Assembly: GCA_008828725.1 (NCBI GenBank)
Contig: MEHQ01001899.1
Span: 62,001 to 126,000, forward strand
Reading direction: 5' to 3'
DNA length: 64,000 nucleotides
Origin: Saccharina japonica
Lineage: Eukaryota > Sar > Phaeophyceae > Laminariales > Laminariaceae
Every line of letters starts with the position of its first letter. Within the stretch, counting starts at the first letter, position 1. The position numbers and the translations under genes were made by a program. Of this stretch, positions 12,801-23,602 are shown piece after piece. The notes below the pieces were generated by a model. It saw nothing but the letters and a program-made list of their open reading frames with translations. It searched no databases and had not been told where the DNA came from.

Positions 12801-15800
12801 ACCATCACCTTCAGGGACAACACGATAGTGCATCTAATTTATGGACCGGGGGTGAGAATTGAATACATGTACGCGCTTCAGTAGGAGAGCACGCAACATT
12901 GATTCCGCTTGTCCTTTGTCATTTGTACCTTGTCCTTCGGCGCTTTTGGCTGGCTGCCCGCTAGAGAGGCATATGCTTGTCCGGTTGTCACGGTTGTCAT
13001 CTTCATGCGAAAACAATGCGGAATACACTGTGCATGGATAAAATGGCCGAGTATTGTTCTACTCATTTTAAGCGGATTCGATCGACCAGGGAGCCACCGC
13101 TTGCCTCACCGTCCACCATTCCTTCCTCCCTTTGTCCCTTCCTTCCTTCCACCTCCCGTGAACTAACATACGTGTTTCGGTGTAGGTAATGGGTTGAACT
13201 TGAGTGTCTGGTGTGCTTGCCTACGCTTGCCTAACCCAACTTGCCCGCGATGAGGGCTCGGGGGCTGCTGTAACAAGTTTCAATAGCTACCATTCGCATT
13301 ATTCGCGATGAGATGAAACAATGCAAGATACGTCGTATCATACGGTAGTGGACGTTCAAAATTCGTGGATAAACCAGCGAGTAAAACATCCCTTCGTATT
13401 TCGATGTAGAGCGGTGATTCTCACGCCAAACGTCGAAGTGATACCAAGGCAGTTTGTGGGTTGGGGACTACTGGAGGAGCGGGATTGCTAGCTACTGTAG
13501 GTCTAACACTTGTCGTGCGCTTGTTCGACCTGGTGGGTTGACAGCGTCGCGGCGGGGGGGCTGCCATCCACTCCGAGGGTGACGTGACGTTCTACGGAAA
13601 GGCCAACTTCCTCGGTAATGGCCAATACAACGATAGGGAATCTGGATTCGAGGGGAAAAGCGACCCCGGCGGCGCCGCCTACAACGCCGGCACGATGAAG
13701 GTGCAGTATCCCAAAGCGGTGTCATACCCATCTTGCATGTACTACTCCTATTGACGGGTACGAACGCCTTGTACACTGCGATGCTTTTTAGTTTAGGCGA
13801 GCGTGAGGGACACATTTCCTCACATGTACTACAGTACGAAACTGACTTTTGCGTTAGGCCGTGTGCAGCCTGTTTGGACACAACAAGCCTCATCGAACGG
13901 TCGATTGCTGCGCGCTCCCTCTAACGTCCCTCCCCCGCCTCCGTGGGTAAGGTACTCGTTGCAGTAGGGTTCGATGAGGCAGGCAGCCACTTGTGCCCTT
14001 CACCCAGTTTTTTCACCTTGTTTAAGTCTACAGTAATGATATTGCCTTCGTCATTCATGCGCATGCGTGTGTCCTCCCTCGAGCTACGGGGACACCTAAA
14101 GCGGCATGTGTATCCCGGGCTGTGATTATGGAATCAACTGAAACAATCCCTCGAGTCGAACATATGTATATCGAACTGTGCGATCGTCTCTCACCTGCCG
14201 TGGGGTTTGTGTAACTCCCGATGATTTTGCGCGCGATTGGTTGGTATGAGGCCGTCCAATAAAACTTGATACACCACGAAAACTAATCCACCGTGACCGT
14301 CGGTACTTGAAGCACCTTGCTATCAGGGGGCTTCTGCTTGGGCGTATGATCACCCTCTTGATACTGAGTCGTTGTACCTTCGCCGTATCCGCCTGATGCC
14401 ACCATACCACACTAAAGTCCAAAAGGTCCAACGGCACAGCCAGCTGTCAGCTTATTGTTGGTTTGGTTAAAATTGTGTGTGCGCCATGCGTGTCTCCATG
14501 TGTTGCTTTGCTCGTGCTGCTGTGCTGTTCGCCTGTGCTAATGGCATATGTATAACCAGTTCATGAAGAAGGCCACGTTCAAAGAAAACTTCAACCCCAA
14601 AGGCGGCAATGGTGGAGCCATCGCAAATTCCGGGGACCTCACGTTCAACGTCAGGACCCTTTTCCAAAAGTAAGCGCACCTTCCTCATACTCTTCTAACG
14701 CTGCCCTAACGCGTCCTCAATAAGCTGTTGAGCAGAAACCTAGAGTATTTTATACTTCCGAACCCGTCACTGCGCTGCCTCGGGGTGCATCGCTTCCCAG
14801 AGATGGACGTGCACGCTCAGTGTGTCTACTTGCTAGCCGTACTTCGTATACAATGCAGTGATCAAGATAAGTATCTACGCCAATATGTACCTAATAAATC
14901 GCCCTCGATGTTTGACTTCAACTCGGACGGAAGGAGAGACGCCGTACATTCACATTAATCATAATCAAACCGGATTCTCCCGTACCCTGCGCGAAGAAAA
15001 TTGGTTAGTAATGTTCCTCGAAGCCGCTGCCGTCATTGGTAATTGAATGTGCTGTCTTTCAGCTGACGGAGGGGGGTATCTTCTCTTACAGCGATACTTA
15101 GCTACGTCTACACATTCTGGGGGCGGCATCGGCAGTGAGCCCTTCTGCCTTGGTCCTAAAACATCCCAAACGGATCCAAACGCTGTTGCTCGATACCTTT
15201 TCCGGCCAAGACTCTGACGGAAGTATTAGTGTTGTCAATGTGGGTAGCGTTGTAAAATGTTTAGCACGCAATTTGCTACAAGAAGGATATGAACTGATTT
15301 GAGCGTAGTTTAGCCTATCGCCGTATTACAGAAGTATAAGTAACACACAGTCATTCTTGCAGTATACCCATCTGTATAAAGTACTAGGGAATAAGTGGCC
15401 CTCCCGCCCCCACGGCGGTAGGGCCAGACTGAAGCAAGTAGTAATTGAGATGATAGAGGGTCAAAATAAATATAACAGGAATATCGTACATGGGAAACAA
15501 ATTGACGGCGAAGGTTCTTAATAGGAGTACAAATGGTGAAGAAAATAGAAAATAGAAACGAGGGGGAATGACTCCGAATCAATGCGGGGGGCTGGCTGCT
15601 TCCTGAGAGCACGTTGTTTGTTGTTGTCTCGCGGTCATCGCGAAAGGGGCTTGCAAAATCGCTCGCGAGACTGTGGCTGTGCTGATGATCGAGATCATTT
15701 GACTCGTGCATGCATGCATGCCGATTTTTTCGAGAAAAATAGAATAGGGCACAAATACTACTCTGCAGCAGAGATGTCCGGAGACGGTACTTTTACCCCT

Positions 15801-18800
15801 TGACGGACGGGGGCAAGGCAAATGCCTTGACGAACGTGCCTTGACGGCAAAATCCCGGGTACACCAAGTAAAAATCCAAGGGTACGCGCGGTGCCGAAGA
15901 CATTGCTACGTATTATGGATTGTTCTTCCAGACCGCGCCAACGGCTGTGTAACTTAGACCCCCTCGTAACCGTATGGCATTACTCTGCACACGTATGTAT
16001 ACAAATATACCAAAGTTTCTCCTACTATATATATACTGCTCTACAGTGTTTGTACTGTACTTTCAGCATAACCGCATGGAAACACTCATCGTTGTTATTT
16101 CTCAGCATCGTATATATGTGTGTGCGTAGGAGGGGTGTCGTACTGAATACGTATGCATTGATCGCGATACGATTTATCGCTTGTAGGTAATGCGTTATAA
16201 CTCCGCAGTGTCGGTGGTTGTACTGGTACGGTCGGCTGGTTGACAGTCCCGGCATCTGATGTGGCCGTCTGTCTATATTTCAGTTGCCAAAAAGTGATCG
16301 TTCGAGCCATTTATAGGTATAGAGTTGAAGCCAAAAATAGGTGATACGCACATTAAGTAGCCGAGAATAGGTGTACCTGCGCACTTCAAGCCATTTGTAG
16401 GTACAATGGAGCGCAGGCCCAATATCAGGCGGGCCCGGAAGCCGTTTCCGGTGTACATTACGCAGTGTACCTATAAATGGCTCAAAGTACGTAGGTATAC
16501 CTATTTTTGGCTAAAGCTCATTTTTTTCAGCCATTTTTTTTCTCGTTCGGCGAGCGTTCGGAGTTCAGATTTACAGCAGTATTTTGATACAGTATCAGGA
16601 AACACAACCACCACCACCACCACCACCACCATCGCCAAGTGCCTGCTGCTGCTGGTGCTCAGCTGGCTGTGTTGGTGGTGGTGGTTGTGATGCTTGGCTT
16701 GAGGATGGTTGTTGGTGCTCTCTGGTACCTGTTACCTGGTACCCGGTATGGGGTGGGATACGTATGCTTGTTTCCCCCAGGACCAGCCCAGGTACCTGGT
16801 AAGTAGGCCATGCAACATATGACCAAAAGCTTCGCGAACTCGGGACGGCTTTCAACACGAGCAGAGGAGGAGGGGGTGTTATTTAGGGGCCTTCAGAGAC
16901 CTCGTCCGTTTCTCAAGCAGTGGTGCTTTCGTCGCGTACGGTGACAGAAGGCGACGTACGTAGCATAAGATGATACGAGTACGACCAGAGGAGCGAGGAT
17001 GAACGATACAATCTCTCAGCAAAGATTAAATGTAGCAACCGCACTGCTGCAATACTCGTGCGTACGTAGATCAACCGCGAATCGCTGTGGTCACGACGAC
17101 AAGCACGGCGCACGTACATACGAGTTGTACCTCAGCATGCCAAACTGTGAATGTGTGTGGGAGATTTTTTTTTTTTTTTTCATTTGCTCCACTCTAAGTT
17201 GCTATGATAAAGTGGGCATCAAAGATCACTTGATTAAAGCATTGTTTTTTGGGCATCAGACGAACTATATATAACAGATAGATAATAGATAGATAAAGTA
17301 CTATCACATGAATTCCATGGCATCATGGATTGTCCATGTCAACCGTTGTTTCCGGGTGCGTCGATCGCACCACTGCTGGTACTATTAATATTAATACATT
17401 GAATACTGATACGGTACCTACCCTCTCTACTCGGAGAATCAGTATTCAATATCCACGTCATTCGCTGAAATGTGTCGCTGATATTACTATTATATATATA
17501 TACCTGTTACTAATAGTTTAGTAATAGTTTACAGTAATCATAGTTTATACCCAGGGTAAAGAGAGGGAGGGGAGAGGGGTGGGGGTGGGGGTTTCTCTGG
17601 AATCTACTCTGCTGCCTCACACAACGCAAGCTGAGGACCCTACACAGCATTACCAATAGACTTCGTATGGTATACCTTCCACGGGCGCTTGCGGTGCTTG
17701 CCAATCTCTGAATTATTAACAGACGACTTTCCTCAATGATACTGGTAATGGCTTTTCCGACGAGAAGAGGGGTGTACTCTCGTTTTTGTTACGTAGTTGA
17801 CGAGATGTGTTTCCTTCAGAGTCAAAAATTGCACTGGAAACTGGAAACTAAACATCAAACGCACACAGGCATTGTGTGTGTTGTCTTCAGATCAAACCGT
17901 TATTTCTACCCAACTACATCAGTACATCAGTACACCCAGTGTCTGTCCTGATACCTAATCCTAGAGATATACTAATTATTCTGTGGTCACAGACTACTGT
18001 GATCAAAAACAAAACTCAATAGAATAACCGCAAACGAATTAGTAAAGCAAGTGAAAAGCCAGCTTACCGGGTACAAGAACACAACGGCACAAGCCATACC
18101 AGAAAAAAGGAATAAAAGACAATAAAACAAAACAACTTTTGAAATGATCTAAAAAATTGACTTTTATGGGGGAGGTGCCTCCCGCCGACTACGAGTACGA
18201 GTACAGTATGCGATTATTCTTATATGCCTGTGGTGCATCCCTTTTTTTTTACGAGTATGTCCTGGTCTGTCAAAGCTGTTTTTTGTCCAGTGGAATCGGT
18301 ATCTATCTCCAATATTTAACAGATGCGAAGTAACATGTTGACTCGTTAGGGAAATACATCTCATTAAAACAAAGAAAACAAAAATCATTTCAATTATCAT
18401 TTTCATCGGACAAGCCATTCTCAATTAGGAAGATCGGCTGTTAATATGATATCATGGTCGGCTGACGGGATCCCAGCTTTTTTCCTGGGTGTGTACTATT
18501 TTCCTGTCCGCCTCCTCTTGTGCACGGCGGGCATTGGCTTCTCGCTAGGCTTACTGGGCCGTTATTTACCTGCACCTGGTATGTACTAGTTGCTGCTGTA
18601 CAACAGTCCTTAAATGCTTGTCAACGCTCTGGTGAGATAATCGGCAAAGAAGGAAAACCAATCCTAGCAACTGCTACCTTGACACGAGCTTTCCGGTGAC
18701 TTTCGTCAATATGCCAGCATATAGTAATGGATCACATCATGCACGGGGCAGCTTGGTCACAAGGAGCAGAAGACGGACGGAGTCCCCTTGTCCCATGAGG

Positions 18801-21800
18801 CGTACTGCAAGGCGTACGAATGGGTAAAGCAAGCGACGTAGAGCTTTGTACATATGTTGAGTAGAGTGCAAAAGGGGGCATTTCTTGCGATGTTCTATCA
18901 CAATAATAAATCATTGGGACCCTATAAAACATCCTAAGTCACTTCTCCATGTTTTCCTTGAGGGAAATACAAAGCCGCCGCAACCTCCGCAGATAACCAT
19001 GGGCGTTACATCTATCAGAGCGTGGTATGTACGAGTAAATCCAACATGCTGCACAGCAGTTCCCGCAGGTTTAGGATGGCCCAGTGCTCACTTCACCGTT
19101 TCCTACGACAACATGCATGCATGTGCTTCTGATATCCTGGTATACTTCCACCCGGTATTGTTAGCATCGCTATCCGGCTATTGTTTTTGCGATGTGAAGG
19201 ATATCCTGTCCAGCGGTCGTCGAGCGAATAGAGAGATCTTGGAGACCCGACCGCGTAGTTATTGTGCACAAATATTTACATATCATTGCGCGCCTTCGCG
19301 GAGTCGAGTTGTCGTTTACTCGTTTCGTTTCTGGGCCATAGGTAGTGATGGATGGTGGAGCTGGGCTCAACTCCATCGCTTCTGTTTTTGTTCTGGCGCC
19401 AGTGGTCGTGTTTACCAGCCACGAGCTACAACTGAGGCTGTCCACACTATGTATGTAACTGTATGTGCAACACGCGAATTCCCCCATGGAACAGACTAGT
19501 GCTGTAAGTGTTTTCTGAAGCCCTACTTAGACAGTCCGCTGCAAGTGGCAGTGATTTGTGTCGATCAAGGAGCACGATACGGGAGTCAGCCCTCCAGGCT
19601 TACGGAAGGGTTCAGCCGATGAAGGCGACCCGGATGGTTTCCAAGTTCCGCGCCCAAAACAATTGCATAGGAGCAAGGAGAGCCGCCAAAGCGTTGGGGT
19701 CTACAGTACAATGCGGTTGCCCTCTCCCCGAAATAATGCTGATTTTACGAGACTTTCCTTTCTCCCAGTGGATTGCCTGACCAGTCGCGCGCGTCTTTCT
19801 TACCTGCGCGCCTGGAGAGTAGCAATTCGAACGGTGTCGTGAACACGGATGACGGCCAACCGATTGGCGGACGCGGAGCGGCGCTGTATAACTTCGGACC
19901 AGATGGCACAGTGGTGTTCAAGGGCTTGGCAACTTTCAAAGACAACGTTGGTGGGATGGTGAGGACCCACGAATACTAGGCTGAATGCCACGCATGGTAC
20001 CGAGAGTATATAGTTCGTATTGGTTACGAATTACTCAATACACCACGGTACGGGCCACCGAATGTAAATATTGGGAGCGTTTTGGCATGCCTGGTACACT
20101 GTTTTTACAACGTCGGTGTTGGTGTTGTGTCGGCCACAGCCACAGCAGTAGCAGTTCCCATAAAGACAGTTGCACGTATGTTGCGCTCGAATACCCTCTC
20201 TCCTTTTAAGGTTGCTGGCCATATTTACTAACTGTAGTGTGAGGACCAACCATACCACGTAAGTAACCGCTGTAGTAGCCAGCTGGCCATCTAGTTTGCA
20301 CTGGCCTTGCTTGCAATACACACTTACACACTATCGCACTTCGCATCCCAGGGTGGCTGCGCTGTGGCCACGAGAGGTACCACCTCAGCCGACGACGAGA
20401 CCGAGGGCGACAACAGGATCACATTCGAGGGCAAAGCGAAGTTCAAGGATAACTTCTGCGACGTGAGTGTTTTTTGTTATTCGGTTGCTGATTCCGCATG
20501 GTGGTGCAGCAATGTGACACAGTTCCCCAAGTTGTGCACGCCGATAGCATGATGAGTCAGGACGTATACTACGATAGAGGTGCACCATGTTTTTGCCTTC
20601 GAAGGGTGGTTACTTGAACAGCTGTACACCTCACCCCAAAGTGATCATTAAGGGAGGGAGGAAAGTAAAAGCGCTACCCGATTGAAAATCCTCATGGCCG
20701 AAGCAAACAAGGAACAATTTTCAACAAAAATAATGACAATAATGACAATAATGACAATAATGACAATAATGACAATAATGACAATAATGGCAGCAGTCCG
20801 CCGGTTTTGAGTTAAGGAGCATTATTATCATTCAGAAAGCATTTCAGCCAAAAAGTGCTATCTCTATCGTAGCATGCGTCTCAAAGTGCTGTGACGGTCG
20901 ATGTAGGAGGTGGCTCGTTCAAGTTATCATGCCCGTAGCACTCATAGTGTAGTCGTAGTGTTGTTGTAGTGTTGTTGTAGTCTTTGGGTTGGTTAGGAGT
21001 CACCAACTCAAATCGAACGTATTCCGCAGCGAGTGAACATGAAATCAAGCCTACCACAAGACAGGTATTACTCGTTACGGGAGCTATGCTCTCTGTGGCA
21101 TCTACTGCCTACAGCAAGGCTTCCGGGTATCCGTGGAGAAGCTAGTGTCAGATGCAGCAAGCGCGTTGGACGATGAAGACGTGGCAAATACGCATGATAC
21201 TGTACTGACAGCTGCCTTTGTCTTCCGCGACATAGCACATTGTAACAGCACCCCTGGCACCCCTGACACCCCTTAAAAGGACCCTTTATTTCACACAGCA
21301 TCTGAGAGAAGTCGATGCTTTCAGTTAGACAGTTAAGACTGTGATTAGAAGTTAGAACAACGTAGTCGTTGCCCTGTGTTGGCGATACGTGCGTGGTAGG
21401 CGAACCCCCTGAGGTCTCCACCCCTCAGCGCAACTATTTTAAACATAATTTGCTGTCTCGGGAGAGAAAAACGTGCCACTTGGTCAGCCTTATCACGCCA
21501 GATAAAACGGCACCGTACCCCGGTGCGAAGCATTAAATATGTGTAACCTCTCTTCACCAGTGAAAGCTGCATCTTGATTATTGATTCTGTAGGCATTCCT
21601 TAACACATTGGGCGTGATGAACATGACAGGAGGCCTATCCGTCTATTTACGACGACGACGACACACCGGACTGGCAAGACGAACACAAGGGGGGCGGGGC
21701 TCTGCTAGCTTACGGCGCGTCCACCGTAGTGTTCAGCGACACGGCGGTTTTCAAGTGAGTTTACAGAGTTATTTGCTTAGACTTGTTGTGGAGTTGCTGC

Positions 21801-22989
21801 GGCAAGGAGCGGTTGGCGCATACATTGTCCAACACGACGACGACTGCTGAGCAACCCCGGTTTCGAAACTACAGTCAGTAGTGCTAGGGTATGCCTCGAC
21901 CGCACAAACAACTTTGGTGGCGTTAATTTCACACCCCCGCCAAGGTGCAGAGGTAAGAACTGGCGTCTGCTGCGATTGGGGTCCCAGTGACACTTTTTGT
22001 CCATAGGAGGCAATATTTCTGACTTACGGTGCTACTGATCTGACTTTGACCTTGAAGGACAACACTATATACCCAATATTTCAGGATACCATGCGTTATT
22101 TTCACGATTCTTCTACATTTACCTGAGACATGACATTGTTCATCGCGTTGCACTGTCAGTTTTCTCGAGGTTGTATAGTTGCACGCATCAACGCAACAAG
22201 TGATTGGCTGCGGTGCCTTGATTCGCTATATCTGCAAGCAAGCTTTTGTTTTTGGAGAGTTTTCGCGTTAGATGTCTAGTCCAAAATGATGCCGGGACCA
22301 TATGACGCGCATTGTGCAACATGCAGCATCCAGTGGCGGCGCCACTTCCCTACACAAGTGTCTCCCTATTGCGCGAGAGGGATCTGCTTTTTCTCGATCA
22401 TCGAGTGAACATCGGATTTTCCCTTGGAGATTCGAAGCACTTTTTGTATTTCTGGAATGCATTCCTCCAAGGACACGACACAGGACACACAGGAGCAACG
22501 GTGTGGCCTGGTGGAGCTATGCTTTGTTTTTGGTACTGGAATTATGACGTTATTGGTGTTTGCGCATGGCGCTTCCGGGGCATCGTGCGACACCATTACT
22601 ACTGAAGAAATTGACGCTTCGGCGGCATATGGCTGGACGAGAAACCACGTCGCAAATAATCTGATATGTCAACGTAGCGGACGGGGCTTATTCTGGCCAA
22701 TATGGTCGCCTTAGAGTAACTGTGCCCAGCGATAACGGCAACTCAGCAACACCCTGTTGTCAATTATTTACTCCGCGTCTTGAAGCCCTACGGACTTCCT
22801 GGCCCAAAATGTGTGTCGTACTTGTTTCATGCTTCTCATCAGCACCTTTGTTTCCCTCTAATCTGCTGGATGCTTGCCGACTTTAGGCGAAACGAGGCCC
22901 CGAACGGCGGGGCCATCTCTAACTCCGCCACCATCTCCTTCGTATCAGACGCCAAGCTGGTCATGGAGGACAACATTTCCCTTGACACC
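649..22989 (+). CDS. Multi-exon Pmp-like beta-helix repeat protein (secreted/cell-surface), partial
   Basis: Eighteen exons join with fully consistent phases: 649-819, 1917-2210, 2585-2677, 2774-2998, 3906-3947, 4335-4544, 5443-5520, 7949-8082, 9294-9432, 9757-10095, 11745-11891, 12747-12851, 13545-13700, 14560-14669, 19769-19958, 20352-20462, 21630-21754 and 22887-22989, about 924 codons. The product repeats the two motifs of chlamydial polymorphic-membrane-protein repeats: GGA followed by a small or hydrophobic residue (GGAAM, GGAFC, GGAIW, GGAAI, GGAIA, GGAIS) and FxxN-type turns (FKDN, FEDN, FKGN, FKEN). Such repeats fold as right-handed beta-helices and usually act as extracellular adhesins or wall proteins; that role is inferred here. 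No signal peptide or transmembrane anchor was found, so the N-terminus and C-terminus are probably incomplete. Fourteen of 18 donors are GTGAG. Introns carry at least four miniature transposons. Individual short exons may be wrong; the repeat identity is well supported. Confidence 0.72.
1159..1419 (+). mobile_element. MITE-like element, copy 1
   Basis: A roughly 260-bp element with inverted ends: GACGGGTGCTGCGATAGAGG at the left and CCTCTATCGTAGCATTCGTC at the right. The inside carries the family signature of AGCACTTTTGGCTG, then TCGGGCTCCTTAACCC, and near the other end TTTTTGGGTGAGGTAT and GAAGGCAGAAAAG. There is no coding capacity. It lies in the intron between the first two recognised exons of the Pmp-like gene. 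Confidence 0.75.
1917..2210 (+). CDS. Pmp-like gene, exon with GGAAM repeat
   Basis: The acceptor is CTACAG and the donor GTGAGA; phase is 0 at both ends, with 98 codons. The C-terminal third reads AGGAAMRVEEGSTATFAEDV, a clear Pmp-type coil in which GGA is followed about ten residues later by a T-x-T-F strand. The upstream part (WTDGLMHPTGFLNLAVSVYS) is not obviously repeat-like and may be a linker between coils. The true acceptor could be slightly downstream. Confidence 0.55.
2585..2998 (+). CDS. Pmp-like gene, two short exons (2585-2677 and 2774-2998)
   Basis: The first exon (31 codons, donor GTGAGC) carries VVFEKSSTFKDTID, a typical F-x-K-x-x-x-F-K-D-x strand pair. The second exon (up to 75 codons, donor GTATAC) ends in ALAYFDTIVD, which matches the end of the first (FKDTID) and suggests a diverged copy of the same coil. 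The acceptor chosen at 2773 is the only one I found in phase 0, but it is weak, and the first half of the second exon is not repeat-like. Confidence 0.45.
3906..4544 (+). CDS. Pmp-like gene, exons 3906-3947 and 4335-4544
   Basis: The first is a 14-codon micro-exon (FEGDVVFENNTYLR) between CTCAG and GTGAGC; it is a single FxxN coil. The second (70 codons, acceptor CTGTAG, donor GTGAGT) opens with a Gly/Thr run and then has VLFKGAASFINNEKS and, 45 residues later, VLFKGNVGL. It therefore holds two successive F-K-G coils separated by a Ser/Gly loop. Both exons are phase 0 at each end. A second reading frame of the later exon gives a Glu-Pro repeat; I rejected it because it lacks the motif. Confidence 0.6.
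4808..5054 (+). mobile_element. MITE-like element, copy 2
   Basis: Left end GACGCGTGCTGCGGTAGAGG, right end CCTCTATCGTAGCACGCATC, with internal TTCTGAACGATCGGGCTCC and TTTTTTGGTGAGGTATG shared with copies at 1.2, 29.3 and 39.7 kb. The 4-bp string GTGC flanks both sides and may be the target-site duplication. It lies within an intron of the Pmp-like gene. Confidence 0.75.
5443..5520 (+). CDS. Pmp-like gene, exon with HVTFEDN coil
   Basis: Twenty-six codons between CCGACAG and GTGAGT, phase 0 at both ends. The peptide ends KVIFESHVTFEDNVMD, the canonical beta-strand, F, beta-strand, F-E-D-N pattern of the repeat. A second AG at 5471-5472 would shorten the exon to 16 codons in the same frame. 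The intron that follows (5521-7948) holds a miniature transposon at about 6366. Confidence 0.6.
6366..6655 (-). mobile_element. MITE-like element, copy 3 (degenerate)
   Basis: The left end reads GCATGCTACGGTAGAGGTT. Internal GGGTCACTTCAGGAGCTCTA and, later, ATTCAGAAAACGTTGCAGCC correspond to the reverse orientation of copies 1 and 2. The right terminal repeat is not recognisable, so the end is approximate. It lies in the 5521-7948 intron of the Pmp-like gene. Confidence 0.5.
7949..9432 (+). CDS. Pmp-like gene, exons 7949-8082 and 9294-9432
   Basis: Exon 7949-8082 (acceptor CGGTAG, donor GTAAGT) encodes YGGGMFVGSYKEVEFQAGVT and then GGAFCFE. It ends after two bases of a codon. Exon 9294-9432 (acceptor TTGCAG, donor GTGAGT) supplies the third base, making Asn, and continues with FPNITMSGPVTMTGNTAQ, GGAIW and ISSNTAISG. 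The agreement of an unusual phase-2 intron across both sides is strong evidence that these are true exons. Two complete Pmp coils are visible. Confidence 0.72.
9757..10095 (+). CDS. Pmp-like gene, long cysteine-containing exon
   Basis: This 113-codon open exon lies between AACCAG and GTGAGT, phase 0. It reads IQFLSGEVEFTDGATYNTAS, then a non-repeat stretch with four cysteines (CYLG, DCKS and FSCP among them) and many acidic residues, followed by ITGGFSCPINL. The break in repeat pattern with added Cys suggests a disulphide-stabilised insertion or loop domain. A similar LGSQT/IGSQT string recurs at 23.9 kb, close to a possible C-terminus. Confidence 0.6.
11745..12851 (+). CDS. Pmp-like gene, exons 11745-11891 and 12747-12851
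   Basis: Exon 11745-11891 (49 codons, acceptor TTCAG, donor GTGAGA) encodes VLFVNGGEELTVVSTAAS and ends KLILEVPDFTVAGTEEL. Exon 12747-12851 (35 codons, acceptor TCCCAG, donor GTGAGA) encodes IGGQTVFVDAYSSMDVMDTI followed by FRDN. Both are phase 0. The FRDNTI string recurs as LKDNTI at about 22.06 kb, in a stretch I could not place in phase. They look like alternative coil variants with F-V-[ND] replacing F-K-G. Confidence 0.58.
13545..14669 (+). CDS. Pmp-like gene, exons 13545-13700 and 14560-14669
   Basis: Exon 13545-13700 (52 codons, acceptor TGACAG, donor GTGCAG) has GGGAAIHSEGDVTFYGKANF and later PGGAAYNAGTMK. Exon 14560-14669 (acceptor ACCAG, donor GTAAGC) has FMKKATFKENF and GNGGAIANSGDLTFNVRTLF. 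These are the most canonical Pmp coils in the window (GGAI-x-N-x-G-x-[LV]-T-F). The second exon ends in phase 2 and is completed to Asn by the T that opens exon 19769-19958. Confidence 0.72.
19769..20462 (+). CDS. Pmp-like gene, exons 19769-19958 and 20352-20462
   Basis: Exon 19769-19958 (acceptor CTCCCAG, donor GTGAGG) begins with one base completing an Asn codon. It encodes a Ser/Asn-rich stretch and then GGRGAALYNFGPDGTVVFKG followed by FKDN. Exon 20352-20462 (acceptor CATCCCAG, donor GTGAGT) encodes GGCAVATRGTTSADD and ITFEGKAKFKDNFCD. Both show the paired F-[KE]-G and F-K-D-N strands. The 5.1 kb intron before them (14670-19768) is the longest in the gene and may hide further exons. Confidence 0.72.
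20561..20880 (-). mobile_element. MITE-like element, copy 4, with internal 9-bp tandem repeat
   Basis: Left end GACGTATACTACGATAGAGG and right end TCTCTATCGTAGCATGCGTC. Relative to copies 1 and 2 it is inverted (GGTGCACCATG comes first, the CAGCCAAAAAGTGC side last). Positions 20729-20788 are an array of TAATGACAA units, about seven copies, that other family members lack. It lies in an intron of the Pmp-like gene. Confidence 0.75.
21630..22989 (+). CDS. Pmp-like gene, exons 21630-21754 and 22887-22989
   Basis: Exon 21630-21754 has a four-Asp run, then GGGALLAYGASTVVFSDTAV, and ends in phase 2 (donor GTGAGT). Exon 22887-22989 (acceptor CTTTAG) supplies the last base and reads NGGAISNSATISFVSD and LVMEDNISLDT before GTGAGT. 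Together they form one complete coil split inside the F-x-x-N turn, as in the two other phase-2 introns of this gene. Confidence 0.7.
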
Positions 22990-23602
22990 GTGAGTATAAT
23001 CCAACATGTTACAATATCTACATGTGTAGCATGTTGGAAAACCATAATTCCTTGTTCAGCCCCACCTTGGTGCGCGCTGGCAAACAAGAGCAACAAAACC
23101 AGCTTGGACTTATGTAGGACAAAGACGGACTGTAGGAGGGACGGTTGGACGGTGTTACTGTTGAGTAGCCCCCGAAGCATTTATTTTCATAGTTTTCGTA
23201 AAATATTGACGTGACCAGAGCTAGCCATCTCCAATTCCCCCCGCGGTATTTTCTCCTAGCCACCACTTTCGGTCACCTCAGGGGTCGACCGAAGACAATG
23301 TCAAAGGAGTCTACAGTACCAGCAAGCCCCCTTCGTGCTTTGGCGCTGATTTATTCCTCTGTTCTGGAGTCGTTCCTTAATTCGATGGCAGCCTTGCCTG
23401 ATAATTGAGCTACTATATGGTACGGTCAAGCTTCCTTGTAGACTACCTCTTAATCTCTACTATTGGCATGATACTTTCAATATCTGGCACTTGGGAACTT
23501 GCCTACTACTGGTTTGCTTTTTCTGTATCACCGCTTACATCGCGGAACTGCTCAAGTTCCCCTCCCAGTGATCACGCAGCACGAGCCGGCTCGTTTATTT
23601 AG

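Noticed and set aside
15070-15140. Additional Pmp exon (GGG-rich) after 14669
   Set aside because: The frame with Gly-Gly motifs needs a start phase incompatible with the CTTTCAG acceptor, and the compatible phase meets a stop at once.
15310-15821. Overlapping open frames of 133, 80 and 73 residues near 15.5 kb
   Set aside because: No family motif, no matching splice phases, and both strands are equally open; it is treated as intron sequence.
21985-22110. Pmp-like stretch with LTLKDNTI
   Set aside because: It resembles exon 12747-12851, but its acceptor gives the wrong phase relative to exon 21630-21754 and no clear donor follows; it is possibly a decayed exon.
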